Positions 50,897 through 60,077 of a stretch of DNA of 64,000 nucleotides are shown here, in pieces (the stretch's first letter is position 1; each line of letters begins with the position of its first letter). The translations under genes were made by a program, and so were the position numbers. Source of the stretch: Longimicrobiales bacterium (lineage in GTDB: Bacteria; Gemmatimonadota; Gemmatimonadetes; Longimicrobiales; Gaopeijiaceae); the NCBI GenBank assembly GCA_028823235.1, contig JAPKBW010000010.1:1-64000 (forward strand), read 5' to 3'. The notes under the pieces are model-generated. The model was not told the origin of the DNA. It was given only the letters and a program-made list of their open reading frames with translations, and did no database searches.

Positions 50897-53338
50897 CTAC
50901 CCCGGCAGAAGGTTCATTCGGACGGCGGTCACTTCTTCGATCTTGTTGCGGCTATAGAAGACTGGGAAGAAGTCATCGTTCGCCCAGTACTCGAAGAGAT
51001 TCCGGTAGAAGCGAGAACGCGTGTCACCACTCTGCCCCGGGGTGTTCATTCCGACCGCGCGATCCCAGTCGCCCGTGTCGATGATGATCCGGAACGACGC
51101 GCCGGATGTCTGATTGCTACCATTTCCGGTCTGGTTCACGGTCGAACCATAGCCGCCGCGCGGGAGAGGGCCGGCCTCGAGCACAGCACGGGTACTCGCG
51201 TCGACCGCGGTTCCAAGCGGGTGTCGCAGCGTCGCAGAGTGATAGGCGGCCTGGCCGTATTGCCACGCCGACATATCGGCGCCAAGGCGCCCCTCAAGCG
51301 TCGCCATCGCGGTGGTAAGCGCACCCGAGAGAAGATCATTTCGCGCGAGCATGGGTTCACGTCCCAGAGTCCCGGGTGGGACCATGATCGTCTCGATAAC
51401 CTTCCTCAGAGACAGGTTCCCACCCAGTCCCGAAGGCATCAGCGCATCTCGCGTCCGCTGCCGCAGCTCGGCCTCCCACGCGGAGTAAATTGTCGCCTCA
51501 ATGGAGTGCTTATCCATGACGTAGTCCCAATCCAGAAGCATCTGCCTCGCCCGTTCAGGCTGCCCCATCATGGCCAGGTCATCGAGCATTGGAACCAGTT
51601 GACGAGCCGGAATGGAGAGTTCGTCTGTCTGGAGGCGCATCATATCTGCCATGGAGAACCGAGTGCCGCTATCTAGGACCTCGACGATCCGCAGCCACCG
51701 GTAGGGGTCTGACCAGCTGAAGCCAACCGCATTCATGTGTTCGTAGTCACGCGGAATCAGGTCGTTATTCGCTGTGGCGAAGTAGCCATCCTCGGGATTC
51801 ACGACGTGTGGCTTGGAGATGATCGGGAGGTACCCGTCCCATTCATAGCGGCCATCACCGGGGACCGGCACCAGCCCGCTCCAGTTCCGCCGGACGGGAG
51901 CAATTCCGACCGCCTGCCAGCCGATGGTGCCGTCGCGGTCGGCCCAGATCATGTTTTCGCCCGGAATGTTGGAGTAGTTACAGGCCGCCCTGAACTCCTC
52001 CCAGTTTTTGGCCTGATCCATTCGCAGCGATGCGAGGTACGGCGCTCCGCCAACCTCCATCCAGCCGGCACGGACGGCATAGGCAAGGTTCCGGCCCCCG
52101 TCCTCAAAAACGACTGGCCCGTGGCGCGTGTACTTGAGCTCAGCAGTATGTGCGGACTGACCCCTGACCGGAATCTCCTCGGTGATCACGGTCATCTCCT
52201 CCCATTCTCCCCGATACCGGTACTGGTTCGGGTTCGACGGGTTGGTCTCGTAGACGTAGAGATCCTCTGCATCGGTCGAGAAAACAGTCAGCCCCCAGGC
52301 ACCGTACTCGTTGTGCCCAATCGACACCCCCGGAAGGCTCGGCTCACCGCCGCCGATGACGTTCCAGCCGGGACCGACGAGGTGGACCCAATAACGCAGA
52401 GACGGGGCGCCCTGCGCACGATGTGGGTCGTTCGCCATGATCGGGTAGCCACTCTCCGAACGGCTCCCGTCGACAACCCAGTTATTCGAGCCGATGTCCT
52501 GCTTCACATCGTATGCGACGACCCGAGCGGCCTCTTCCACGGCTCGTTCGAGCATGGCGAACTCGTCACTGCCCGCGCCGCGACCGTCGACGATGTCTTC
52601 GGGCGTGAACTGAATCCCTCTGCGGAATGCGTTGTAGAGTTCGAGAATGTCTTCCGACAGCGCGCTTCCGTTAATCGCTGCGTCGAGGTCCAGAAGTGGA
52701 TCCCCCGGCCCAAAACTAGAAACAGCTTTCACCGTCTCAGCGCCGACAGCAGCAACACGTCGCCCAGTGGCCAGCTCCGCTCCGATGTTGCCGAGAAGAC
52801 CCTGGTGACGGGAAACGACTACGTCCGGAGTCCAGCGGCCCGGCGTGATCCCGAGTAGATCAAACTCGATGGTCAGGAGGTCCGGATCGCTTTCGGTCTG
52901 GGCGATGTAGGCGTTGATCCCGTCCGTATACGCATTGATGATGAGCGAACCGCGGTCGTGGTAGTGGTTCAGCTCCTGCTCAAGGTCCCGTCGGAATTTG
53001 AACAGGCGCGTGCCGATGTCTCTCTTCAGCTCTCGCTCGCCGAGGATCTCCGAAACGGTCCCGGTAGCCTGCCTACGCCACATCTCAAGCTGGAACAGCC
53101 GGTCGCGTGCGGCATTCCACCCCTGAGCGAAAAATAGATCGTGCTCGGTCTCGGCATAGATATGGCTGACGCCCCACTGGTCGACCAGGATCTCGACGGG
53201 TTGCTCCAGTCCCGGGATATCGAGCGTCGTCGATTCCTGACTCTGCAGCGGCCCCGCGGCCCACATAGCGGCAAGCACGACGACACAAACAACCCTTACG
53301 CCCGTCAATCCGTTCGACCACTGAGACATCACGCGCAT
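50897..53338 (-). CDS. penicillin acylase family protein (peptidase S45)
   Basis: 813 residues. N-terminal export signal about residues 10-34 (VRVVCVVVLAAMWAAG). Alpha chain: PVEILVDQWGVSHIYAE, LFFAQGWNAARDRLFQLE. The autoprocessing site and nucleophile are in DIGSNNWVV, cleaved between Gly283 and Ser284. The beta chain includes MANDPHR, GEPSLPGVSIGHNEYGAWG and WADRDGTIGWQAVG. Periplasmic Ntn hydrolase that cleaves amides such as acyl-homoserine lactones, beta-lactams or N-acyl amino acids; actual substrate not readable. Confidence 0.92.
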   Translation of the reverse strand: MRVMSQWSNGLTGVRVVCVVVLAAMWAAGPLQSQESTTLDIPGLEQPVEILVDQWGVSHIYAETEHDLFFAQGWNAARDRLFQLEMWRRQATGTVSEILGERELKRDIGTRLFKFRRDLEQELNHYHDRGSLIINAYTDGINAYIAQTESDPDLLTIEFDLLGITPGRWTPDVVVSRHQGLLGNIGAELATGRRVAAVGAETVKAVSSFGPGDPLLDLDAAINGSALSEDILELYNAFRRGIQFTPEDIVDGRGAGSDEFAMLERAVEEAARVVAYDVKQDIGSNNWVVDGSRSESGYPIMANDPHRAQGAPSLRYWVHLVGPGWNVIGGGEPSLPGVSIGHNEYGAWGLTVFSTDAEDLYVYETNPSNPNQYRYRGEWEEMTVITEEIPVRGQSAHTAELKYTRHGPVVFEDGGRNLAYAVRAGWMEVGGAPYLASLRMDQAKNWEEFRAACNYSNIPGENMIWADRDGTIGWQAVGIAPVRRNWSGLVPVPGDGRYEWDGYLPIISKPHVVNPEDGYFATANNDLIPRDYEHMNAVGFSWSDPYRWLRIVEVLDSGTRFSMADMMRLQTDELSIPARQLVPMLDDLAMMGQPERARQMLLDWDYVMDKHSIEATIYSAWEAELRQRTRDALMPSGLGGNLSLRKVIETIMVPPGTLGREPMLARNDLLSGALTTAMATLEGRLGADMSAWQYGQAAYHSATLRHPLGTAVDASTRAVLEAGPLPRGGYGSTVNQTGNGSNQTSGASFRIIIDTGDWDRAVGMNTPGQSGDTRSRFYRNLFEYWANDDFFPVFYSRNKIEEVTAVRMNLLPG

Positions 53339-53502
53339 GACCTTTCCTCAATAGAGTTTCGCGGCGTTCAGCGTACGGTTTGCGGCGGCCCCTCACAAGC
53401 GATTCCCTGCTCTCGCTCTTGGTCACTCGACAGCTCGACGACCCGCCTCTGAATGGGCTGGCCGCGGCTGAGGCCATTCTGGTTCGGAGCAACCGCAACT
53501 GG

Positions 53503-53712
53503 CATACCCACAGGATGGGCATTGAAGGCGGTGAAGACCTCCCCCAGACACTCGAGACTGGAATGGTACTGGCTTACGAGCCGGGATTCTGGGTCGGTGC
53601 CGACGCCTACTACCTCGAAGACATGGTGCTCATCACGGACAGCGGCCATCGCGTCCTGAGCGCCAACCTTCAGTACTGGGCCTCGGACATCGAGGAAATG
53701 ATGGCCCGCTGA
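53503..53712 (+). pseudogene. C-terminal remnant of an M24 (Xaa-Pro) aminopeptidase
   Basis: About 70 codons ending at TGA 53710-53712 read HRMGIEGGEDLPQTLE, GMVLAYEPGFWV, YYLEDMVLITDSGHRVLS and YWASDIEEMMAR, the last metal-binding segment of M24 peptidases. The expected His in the GxEGHE motif is Gly here. The N-terminal domain and earlier ligands are missing, with the divergent penicillin acylase start only 165 bases away. Confidence 0.6.
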
Positions 53713-53714
53713 GT

Positions 53715-53938
53715 ACAGCGCCCAGCTCGGGTCACCCGTCTGGAGCGTGAACATACCGGTTGCACGACGCTGTCTTAGGAGTCCTTCGACCTCGCGGGCC
53801 GCCCCGACGTACATCGATACGCCCCCTACAACCGCCTCATGCGCGCGACAGCAGCCCCACTCCACCTGGACCGAGTTCCCGCTCTATCGAGTACCGTCCC
53901 GTCAGAGCGTTTTGTATCGCCAGGAAATGGGCGTCCAT
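53715..53938 (-). pseudogene. N-terminal remnant of a Ser/Thr protein kinase
   Basis: ATG 53938 opens FLAIQNALTGRYSIERELG and PGGVGLLSRA, which matches the glycine-rich loop of bacterial Hanks-type kinases (RYxIExELGxGGMGxV), then a TGA. A neighbouring frame continues AAREVEGLLRQRRATGM, similar in position to the ERFLREA helix of kinases. The rest is lost. It lies opposite to the M24 fragment. Confidence 0.45.
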
Positions 53939-53943
53939 GTGAG

Positions 53944-55617
53944 CTACGCCTGGTAGACCGTCCTGCCCCCGACTACGGTACGCACGATCTGAATCTCCTT
54001 GATCCGATCCGGATCCACGTCGTAGGGGCTCTCGGCGAGCAAAACGAAGTCACCCAGCTTCCCGGCAGTGATTGACCCCTTCAGTGACTCCTCGTGTGAC
54101 GCGTACGCCCCGTGCATGGTACAGATTTTCAACGCCTGATCGAGTGACACGCGCTGGCTCGGACCCCAGACACGCCCGGCGAAGTCCTTCCGGGTCACCA
54201 TCGATTGAAGTGCCATGAGCGGCTCATAGGGGCCCGGACTATGGTCCGACGCCGGAGCGACCATAATGCCATAGTCGAGGAAGGACTTGTGGGCGAACAT
54301 CCACTCCATCTTCTCCTCGCCGTATTCGATCCACTTCTCGCCATGATAGTGCGCGTAGGTGTAGAACGGGGCCGGGATATAGGCACCGTCTGCGATCCGC
54401 TGCAGCAACTGCGGGTTCACCAGCGAACAGTGCTCAAGGCGATGGCGGGTGTCGACTCGTGGGAATTCACTCGCCATACGCTCGTAGGCGTTCAGGACCA
54501 TGTCGATCGTGACATCACCGTTCGCATGGATCGCGACCTGCCAACCTGCACGGTGCGCGACCTCGACGGCCTCCTGAATCTCGTCTTGAGTCATCGTAAG
54601 GATGCCGAGATCGTCCGGCCGCCCTGCATACGGAGTGCTCATCGCCATCGTGCGCTCCGAGGCGGAGCCGTCAGCCGCGTACTTGACCGGCCCGATCCGG
54701 AGCCATTCGTCTCCAAACCCGGTTCGCACGCCGGACGGCCGTAACTGATCGAACAGCCCGCGGCCGGCGAAGAGGTTCATGCGAAGGCTCAGATCTCCCG
54801 CTCCCCTCGCGTCCTGGTAGGCCGTCAGATCATCCGACCCAGTACTAGCCTGATGCACGGAGGTGAGACCCGATTCGTTCATCTTGGCACATATCGCGGC
54901 AACCCCGGCTGCTCGCTCCTCAGGGGTCGCACTGCGTGGGATGGTAAAAGCCCCGCGCGCACTCTCCGCCACCTTACCCGTCAGTTCTCCGCCTTCCCGA
55001 TAGAAATGTCCGCCGAAAGGATCGGGCGTGTTCACCGTCACGGTCGCGGTTTCGAAGGCGCGGGAGTTGTACACACCCGTGTGACCTCCGCGATGCCCGA
55101 CCATGATCGGATGATCGGTGCTGACGGCATCGAGGTCGAGTCGATTGAGCGGCCGCCCTTCTTCCTGCTTCGTATCGTCGTACATGAAGCCGACGATCCA
55201 CTCACCCGGGGGGGTCACGGCCGCACGATCTCTCAGAGCAGCTTGAATGCGAACGACGCTGCCCAGATTTGTGTTGACGTTCTTGAGCTCATTCAGGCCC
55301 GCACCGGACGGGTGCGAGTGGGCATCAATGAAGCCTGGCAAAACCGTGGCACCCGCAGCGTCGATGACCTGAGTGCTGGCCGACGCCATGTTCCGGATGT
55401 CAGCACTGGACCCAACGGCCACGAAGCGATCGCCCTTGATCGCGAAGGCTTCGGCCTGCGGAGTGGAGTCGTCCTGGGTGAGCACGTTCGCGTTGACCAC
55501 GATCAGGTCCGGAGTGTTGCTCCCGCTGGACGACCCCGCCACGCATCCGGTTGTGAGCCCCGCCGCAGTTGCGGCGGCACCGAGTCCAAGAAATTGCCTG
55601 CGATCAAAGTCCGTCAT
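53944..55617 (-). CDS. YtcJ-type amidohydrolase, Tat-exported lipoprotein
   Basis: 557 residues. Tat signal DRRQFLGLGAAAT followed by lipobox TTGC with Cys25. Amidohydrolase 3 fold: FIDAHSHPSGAG (HxH), then QVAIHANGDVTID, RHRLEHCSLV and VAPASDHSPGPYEPL provide the remaining metal ligands. YtcJ-like enzymes hydrolyse amides or formyl compounds; substrate unknown. Anchored on the outside of the inner membrane. It follows the SSF symporter gene by 11 bases and ends the catabolic operon. Confidence 0.85.
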   Translation of the reverse strand: MTDFDRRQFLGLGAAATAAGLTTGCVAGSSSGSNTPDLIVVNANVLTQDDSTPQAEAFAIKGDRFVAVGSSADIRNMASASTQVIDAAGATVLPGFIDAHSHPSGAGLNELKNVNTNLGSVVRIQAALRDRAAVTPPGEWIVGFMYDDTKQEEGRPLNRLDLDAVSTDHPIMVGHRGGHTGVYNSRAFETATVTVNTPDPFGGHFYREGGELTGKVAESARGAFTIPRSATPEERAAGVAAICAKMNESGLTSVHQASTGSDDLTAYQDARGAGDLSLRMNLFAGRGLFDQLRPSGVRTGFGDEWLRIGPVKYAADGSASERTMAMSTPYAGRPDDLGILTMTQDEIQEAVEVAHRAGWQVAIHANGDVTIDMVLNAYERMASEFPRVDTRHRLEHCSLVNPQLLQRIADGAYIPAPFYTYAHYHGEKWIEYGEEKMEWMFAHKSFLDYGIMVAPASDHSPGPYEPLMALQSMVTRKDFAGRVWGPSQRVSLDQALKICTMHGAYASHEESLKGSITAGKLGDFVLLAESPYDVDPDRIKEIQIVRTVVGGRTVYQA

Positions 55618-55628
55618 GGCAGTCCTCT

Positions 55629-57119
55629 CTAGCTGCGGGTCCCAAAAACAGGACCAATGGTTTCCTGAACTGACTCGAATTCCGCTACCGCATCAGCATC
55701 TACCTTCGTCACGAGACTGACGAGCACGCACGCCAAGAGCCCCGCGATGAATCCCGGAATCATCTCGTACAGATCGTAGTAGTCCGCCTTGAACACACGA
55801 ACCCAGATCACCGTGGTCGCGAATCCGGCGATCATGCCCGCGACCGCGCCCTCTTTCGTGGTACGCTTCCAGAAGAGAGAACACAGCACCACCGGGGTGA
55901 AGGCACAGGCGATACCCGACCATGCGAAGAGCACGAAGTCGAAGATGACCCGGACCTCGAGCAGGGCGACGACGAGTCCGACGAGCCCGATTACGACAGT
56001 CACACCTTTGCCCAGCAACGAGAGCGTACGCTCGCTCCCCTGAAAGCCCAGAGCTTTCTGCATCACGTCCCGGACGACCGCCGATGACGCCAAGATCAGC
56101 AGAGAGTCCACCGTCGACATGATGGCCGCCAGCACCACGACCAGAAACACGCCCGTGAAGAAGTCCGGAAAGAACGCTGCGCTCATTTCTGGCAGGATCG
56201 TCTCCGGATCCGCGAGCCCCGGGAACAAGGTGCGACCCGCCATCCCGCCGAAGACGGCACCGACATCGAATCCTATCACGCACAGTACTGCCCAAAATCC
56301 GCCGTCCACGATCTGCTTCTGGTCTCGTGCCGCCATGAATCGCGTCAGCAACTGCGGCGACCCTAAGAACGCCAATCCAATCGCTACGGAGCCGGCTGCG
56401 CTGATCACGCCCGCGAGTGTCAGCCCGTAGGATCCCATCGGGTCGAGCAACGCGGGATCCGTCGCGCGGAGAACGGAAATCATCTCGCCCCAACCACCTG
56501 CTGCAGCGATTCCCACGATGGGCAGGGTGATCAGGCACCCCAGCATCAAGACACCCTGAAGGAAGTCGGAATAGGCGACAGCCTTAAAACCGCCCACGGT
56601 TGTATAGAACAGAACGATTCCCAGACCGATCCAGACGCCTTGAGTGTAGTCGAGTCCGAGGAAGGACTCGAAGGCCTTCCCAGACGCGGTCAACTGGGCG
56701 GCGGTGTAAGCCATGACCATGCTCAGCACGATGCTCGCCGAGACCCACCGGAAGACGTGCTTGGTATCGCGAAAGCGTTCGGTCAGGTAGTCGGGAACCG
56801 TGATGGCATCGTAGCGGTCCGTGTATTCCTTGAACGGGCGCGCGACCCAGATCCAGGCAGAGGCTACGCCGAGCACCTCACCCAAGATGATCCAGAACGC
56901 ATGGACTCCGACCGCGTACCCCATGCCGGTAAGGCCGAGAAGAAGCCACGCACTCTCACCAGTCGCATTTGAACTGAACGCTATAACCCACGAAGGCAGC
57001 TTCTTACCCGCCACGTAGTAACTCTTCAGGTCACCGGACTCTCTTCCGCCCCAAAATCCGATCAGAAGAAGGATCAACAGATATCCGATCACGACGCCCA
57101 GAATCGTGGAGGACATCAT
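55629..57119 (-). CDS. sodium:solute symporter (SSF family)
   Basis: 496 residues, about 13 membrane helices. SSF features: SWVIAFSSNATGESAWLLLGL, VPDYLTERFRD (family signature), GGFKAVAYSDFLQG, VVVLAAIMSTVDSLLILASS with the Na-site Ser/Thr and GIACAFTPVVLCSLFWKR. Closest in style to proline/pantothenate symporters. Context with a beta-amino acid transaminase and semialdehyde dehydrogenase suggests an amino acid such as beta-alanine, unproven. Its ATG overlaps the small ORF before it. Confidence 0.9.
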   Translation of the reverse strand: MMSSTILGVVIGYLLILLLIGFWGGRESGDLKSYYVAGKKLPSWVIAFSSNATGESAWLLLGLTGMGYAVGVHAFWIILGEVLGVASAWIWVARPFKEYTDRYDAITVPDYLTERFRDTKHVFRWVSASIVLSMVMAYTAAQLTASGKAFESFLGLDYTQGVWIGLGIVLFYTTVGGFKAVAYSDFLQGVLMLGCLITLPIVGIAAAGGWGEMISVLRATDPALLDPMGSYGLTLAGVISAAGSVAIGLAFLGSPQLLTRFMAARDQKQIVDGGFWAVLCVIGFDVGAVFGGMAGRTLFPGLADPETILPEMSAAFFPDFFTGVFLVVVLAAIMSTVDSLLILASSAVVRDVMQKALGFQGSERTLSLLGKGVTVVIGLVGLVVALLEVRVIFDFVLFAWSGIACAFTPVVLCSLFWKRTTKEGAVAGMIAGFATTVIWVRVFKADYYDLYEMIPGFIAGLLACVLVSLVTKVDADAVAEFESVQETIGPVFGTRS

Positions 57120-57224
57120 GTGTCGGTCCTTCGGTCTCTACGTCGAGCTCGATAGAACGCGATCTCGAGGCCGAGCCCCAAGCCCACAGCCACGACCAGC
57201 AAGATCCAGGCATCGAGCGGCATA
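57116..57224 (-). pseudogene. small symporter accessory-like membrane ORF with one-base frameshift
   Basis: ATG 57224, immediately after the aminotransferase stop, opens MPLDAWILLVVAVG, a hydrophobic helix. With one base removed from the CTTTGGGG run near 57180 it continues LGLEIAFYRARRR and ends in TGA that overlaps the symporter ATG (ATGA): about 33 residues, one helix then a basic tail. Uncorrected, it stops after 28 codons. Tiny one-helix proteins encoded before SSF symporters are a known class. The frameshift may be an assembly error. Confidence 0.5.
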
Positions 57225-58547
57225 TCAGCCCCCAACCTTGTCGACCGCTTTCCCGAGCTTCTCGATCCCCTCTGCCATCTCCGCTTCAGTGATCAGCAGA
57301 GAAGGTCCGATTCGGATCACGGTGCCGTTAAGACCACCCTGGCCAATGAGCACACCCTCGTCCCGCGTGGCGTTCATGAGCCGTGCCGTGCGTTCCGTGT
57401 CCGGCTCCTTCGAGACCGGATCCTTAACGATCTCTATACCCTGCATCAGTCCCATGCCCCGCACGTCACCGATCCAGGATGGGTGCCGCTCCTGCATCGC
57501 CAGCAATCCCGCTCGAAGCTGCTCCCCGCGCTCCTGCGCGTTGTGCGGAGCGTCGTGGAGGCGCATCTCGTCCTGCGTGGCGCACAGCGCGGCCATCGAA
57601 ACTGGATTGCCGCCGAACGTCGAGATCGTCTTTCCCTTCCAGGCATGTGCGATCTCGTCGGTGGTGATCGTGGCACCAACTGGCGCTCCGTTCGCGATGC
57701 CCTTGGCCATGACCATGATGTCGGGCACGACACCCCAGTGCTCGATACCAAACCAATGCTTTCCGGTCCGCGCAAAGCCTGACTGAACCTCGTCGATAAT
57801 GAGAAGGCCCCCGTACCGCCGAATGACTTCAGCCGCTTTTTGGAAGTAGCTTGGAGGGGGCACGACGTAGCCAGCTACGCCCATGATGGTCTCTGCGATG
57901 AACGCCGCTGGACGACCGTTGGTGGTCGTCATGATGACCTCTTCGAGGTCGTCGACGAACTTGTCGACGCAGGTGTCGTCACACGGCTGCTTGTACGGAC
58001 ACCGATACGGATTCGGGCTCTTGGCGTGCTTGATACCCGCAACCGGTGTCGCGAGAGGGCGCCAGCCGGAGTGTGCAGTCACACTCGTCGCCATGAATGA
58101 GCGACCGTGATAGCCGACCCGGAGCCCAATGATCTCGCTGCGGCCCGTCGCGAGACACGCCATCATGAGTGCCGTCTCGATGGCCTCGGTGCCGGAATTA
58201 CTGAAGAAGGTACGCTTCAGATTTCCGGGGGAGATGTCAGCGATCTTACGCGCGCCCTCGACGTGCGCCTCGCTCGCATAGAGCGTCGAGACATGTCCGA
58301 GTTTGTGCATCTGCTTCGACGTAGCCTCAAGCACTTTCGGGTTGCAGTGGCCGACCGAGGTGGTGAGGATGCCGCTGAACAGATCGAGATACTCTTTGCC
58401 TTCCGGGTCACGAACATAGACGCCTTCCCCGGACTCTAGGACGAGCGGCTCGTCATAGAGATGAAGCATCGCCGGAAGCAGAAACTCCCGCTGACCGTGG
58501 ACGGTCTCTGCGCTTGTAATTCCACTTGCCAGTCCCTGAGCACTCAT
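57225..58547 (-). CDS. class III aminotransferase (AGXT2/beta-amino acid type)
   Basis: 440 residues. PLP enzyme: YLDLFSGILTTSVGHCNP, FFSNSGTEAIETA, GYHGRSFMATSVT, IIDEVQSGF with Asp252 and the Schiff-base Lys282 in VMAKGIANGAPVG. Cys183, Cys189 and Cys193 (YRCPYKQPCDDTC) form an unusual cluster also seen in AGXT2-like enzymes. It likely transaminates beta-alanine, beta-aminoisobutyrate or 4-aminobutyrate to a semialdehyde, matching the coupled dehydrogenase. ATG overlaps the dehydrogenase stop. Confidence 0.87.
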   Translation of the reverse strand: MSAQGLASGITSAETVHGQREFLLPAMLHLYDEPLVLESGEGVYVRDPEGKEYLDLFSGILTTSVGHCNPKVLEATSKQMHKLGHVSTLYASEAHVEGARKIADISPGNLKRTFFSNSGTEAIETALMMACLATGRSEIIGLRVGYHGRSFMATSVTAHSGWRPLATPVAGIKHAKSPNPYRCPYKQPCDDTCVDKFVDDLEEVIMTTTNGRPAAFIAETIMGVAGYVVPPPSYFQKAAEVIRRYGGLLIIDEVQSGFARTGKHWFGIEHWGVVPDIMVMAKGIANGAPVGATITTDEIAHAWKGKTISTFGGNPVSMAALCATQDEMRLHDAPHNAQERGEQLRAGLLAMQERHPSWIGDVRGMGLMQGIEIVKDPVSKEPDTERTARLMNATRDEGVLIGQGGLNGTVIRIGPSLLITEAEMAEGIEKLGKAVDKVGG

Positions 58548-60031
58548 GGCTTTGTGATCCGGTGAGGATCAGCCTGGCCGACCGACCAGCGTGAGATGAC
58601 CACGCGCTGATCCGTGTAGAAGGAAATCCCGTCACGTCCGGCTGCCTTGAGATCGCCGAAGAATGACTGCTTGGAACCACCAAAGGGGAAGAACGCCATT
58701 GGTGCGGCAACGCCGATATTCACCCCGATCATGCTGATGCCGGCCTGGTAGCGGAATTCTCGCGCTGCATATCCGCTACTGGTAAAAATCGAGCAAGCAT
58801 TTCCATATCGACTCGCATGCATCATGGCGATTGCCTCCTCGACATTGTTCGCCCGATTGATGCCCGCGACGGGACCAAAGATCTCTTCCGTCGCGACGGA
58901 CATGTCCGGAGCGATGTCCTCGAAGACCGTCGGGCCAATCCAGTAGCCGCCCTCGAGCCCATCCACCGTCTGGCCTCGGCCGTCGAGCGACAACTTCGCA
59001 CCCTCGACGACTCCCTTATCGATATAGGAGTTCACTCGGTCACGATGTGCAGCGGAAATTACAGGCCCCATGTCGGTGTCCGGCTCTATGCCATCCCCAA
59101 CTCGAATCGAAGCCGCATGATCCAGGAGCCTCTCTCGGATCTGGGCATGCGCATCCCCGACACCGATCACCATGCTCCCGGCGAGACAACGTTGACCCGT
59201 TGATCCGAAAATAGACCCGGCGCACGCGTCGAGCGTCGCGTCCATATCCGCATCCGGGAGAACGATCAGATAGTTCTTGGCGCCTCCGAGGGTCTGCGCA
59301 CGCTTCCCAGACGCGGTGGCCCGGGTGTACACGATCTTGGCAACATCACTCGATCCAACGAATGACACTCCAACGATGTCCGGATGGTCGCAGATCGACT
59401 CGACCGCCTCCTGGCCACCGTGCACGATGTTCAGCACACCAGGGGGAAGGCCGGCCTGCTCAGCGAGCTCAACGATCTTCTGGTGCGTGAGCGGATCCTG
59501 CTCGCTCGGCTTGAGCACTACGGTATTGCCCGTCGCAATCGCGTATGGCCAGAACCAGAGAGGAATCATGACCGGGAAATTATACGGGGTGATGATTCCG
59601 AAGACGCCGAGTGGCTGTCGCCACGTAGCTGAGTCGATCCCCTTGGAGATCTCCTCCACGGTGTCACCCATCATCAGAGCGGGAATGCCACACGCGTGTT
59701 CGATATTCTCGATGCCCCGCTGCACCTCGCCACGCGTCTCGGCCAGGATCTTCCCGTGTTCAGTCGTGAGCTGGATGGCCAGCTCTTCTTTGTGCTCTTC
59801 CAGCAGAGTCTTGAGGCGGAACAGCACCCTCGCCCTGACGGGCGCAGGTGTCGAACGCCACATCGGGAACGCCGTCTTCGCGGCCTGAACAGCGGCATCG
59901 ACGTCCGCTCTCGTGGAGAGTGGCACACGACCGATTTCCGCACCCGAGGCCGGATTTTTCAAAGAGAGCGTGTCTGTCCCCGACGACTGTCTCCAGCCGC
60001 CACCTACATAGTTCCGTACGAGCCTGCTCAT
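58544..60031 (-). CDS. mmsA: CoA-acylating methylmalonate-semialdehyde dehydrogenase
   Basis: 495 residues from ATG 60031. Aldehyde dehydrogenase fold: ITPYNFPVMIPLW with Asn151, VLKPSEQDP, FVGSSDVAK, TLGGAKNYLIVLPDAD and the catalytic Cys282 in GSTGQRCLAGS. The usual ALDH general-base Glu (ELGGK) is replaced by the GGAKN segment, the mark of CoA-acylating MMSDH. It converts malonate or methylmalonate semialdehyde to acetyl-CoA or propionyl-CoA plus CO2. First gene of the catabolic operon. Confidence 0.93.
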   Translation of the reverse strand: MSRLVRNYVGGGWRQSSGTDTLSLKNPASGAEIGRVPLSTRADVDAAVQAAKTAFPMWRSTPAPVRARVLFRLKTLLEEHKEELAIQLTTEHGKILAETRGEVQRGIENIEHACGIPALMMGDTVEEISKGIDSATWRQPLGVFGIITPYNFPVMIPLWFWPYAIATGNTVVLKPSEQDPLTHQKIVELAEQAGLPPGVLNIVHGGQEAVESICDHPDIVGVSFVGSSDVAKIVYTRATASGKRAQTLGGAKNYLIVLPDADMDATLDACAGSIFGSTGQRCLAGSMVIGVGDAHAQIRERLLDHAASIRVGDGIEPDTDMGPVISAAHRDRVNSYIDKGVVEGAKLSLDGRGQTVDGLEGGYWIGPTVFEDIAPDMSVATEEIFGPVAGINRANNVEEAIAMMHASRYGNACSIFTSSGYAAREFRYQAGISMIGVNIGVAAPMAFFPFGGSKQSFFGDLKAAGRDGISFYTDQRVVISRWSVGQADPHRITKP

Positions 60032-60077
60032 GTCGCTTTCCGCCGAGTCGTGGGGGTTCTGATCGTGATTCGCATAA

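Noticed and set aside
51737-52858. Plus-strand frame of 373 codons inside penicillin acylase
   Set aside because: Antisense shadow of a conserved S45 gene.
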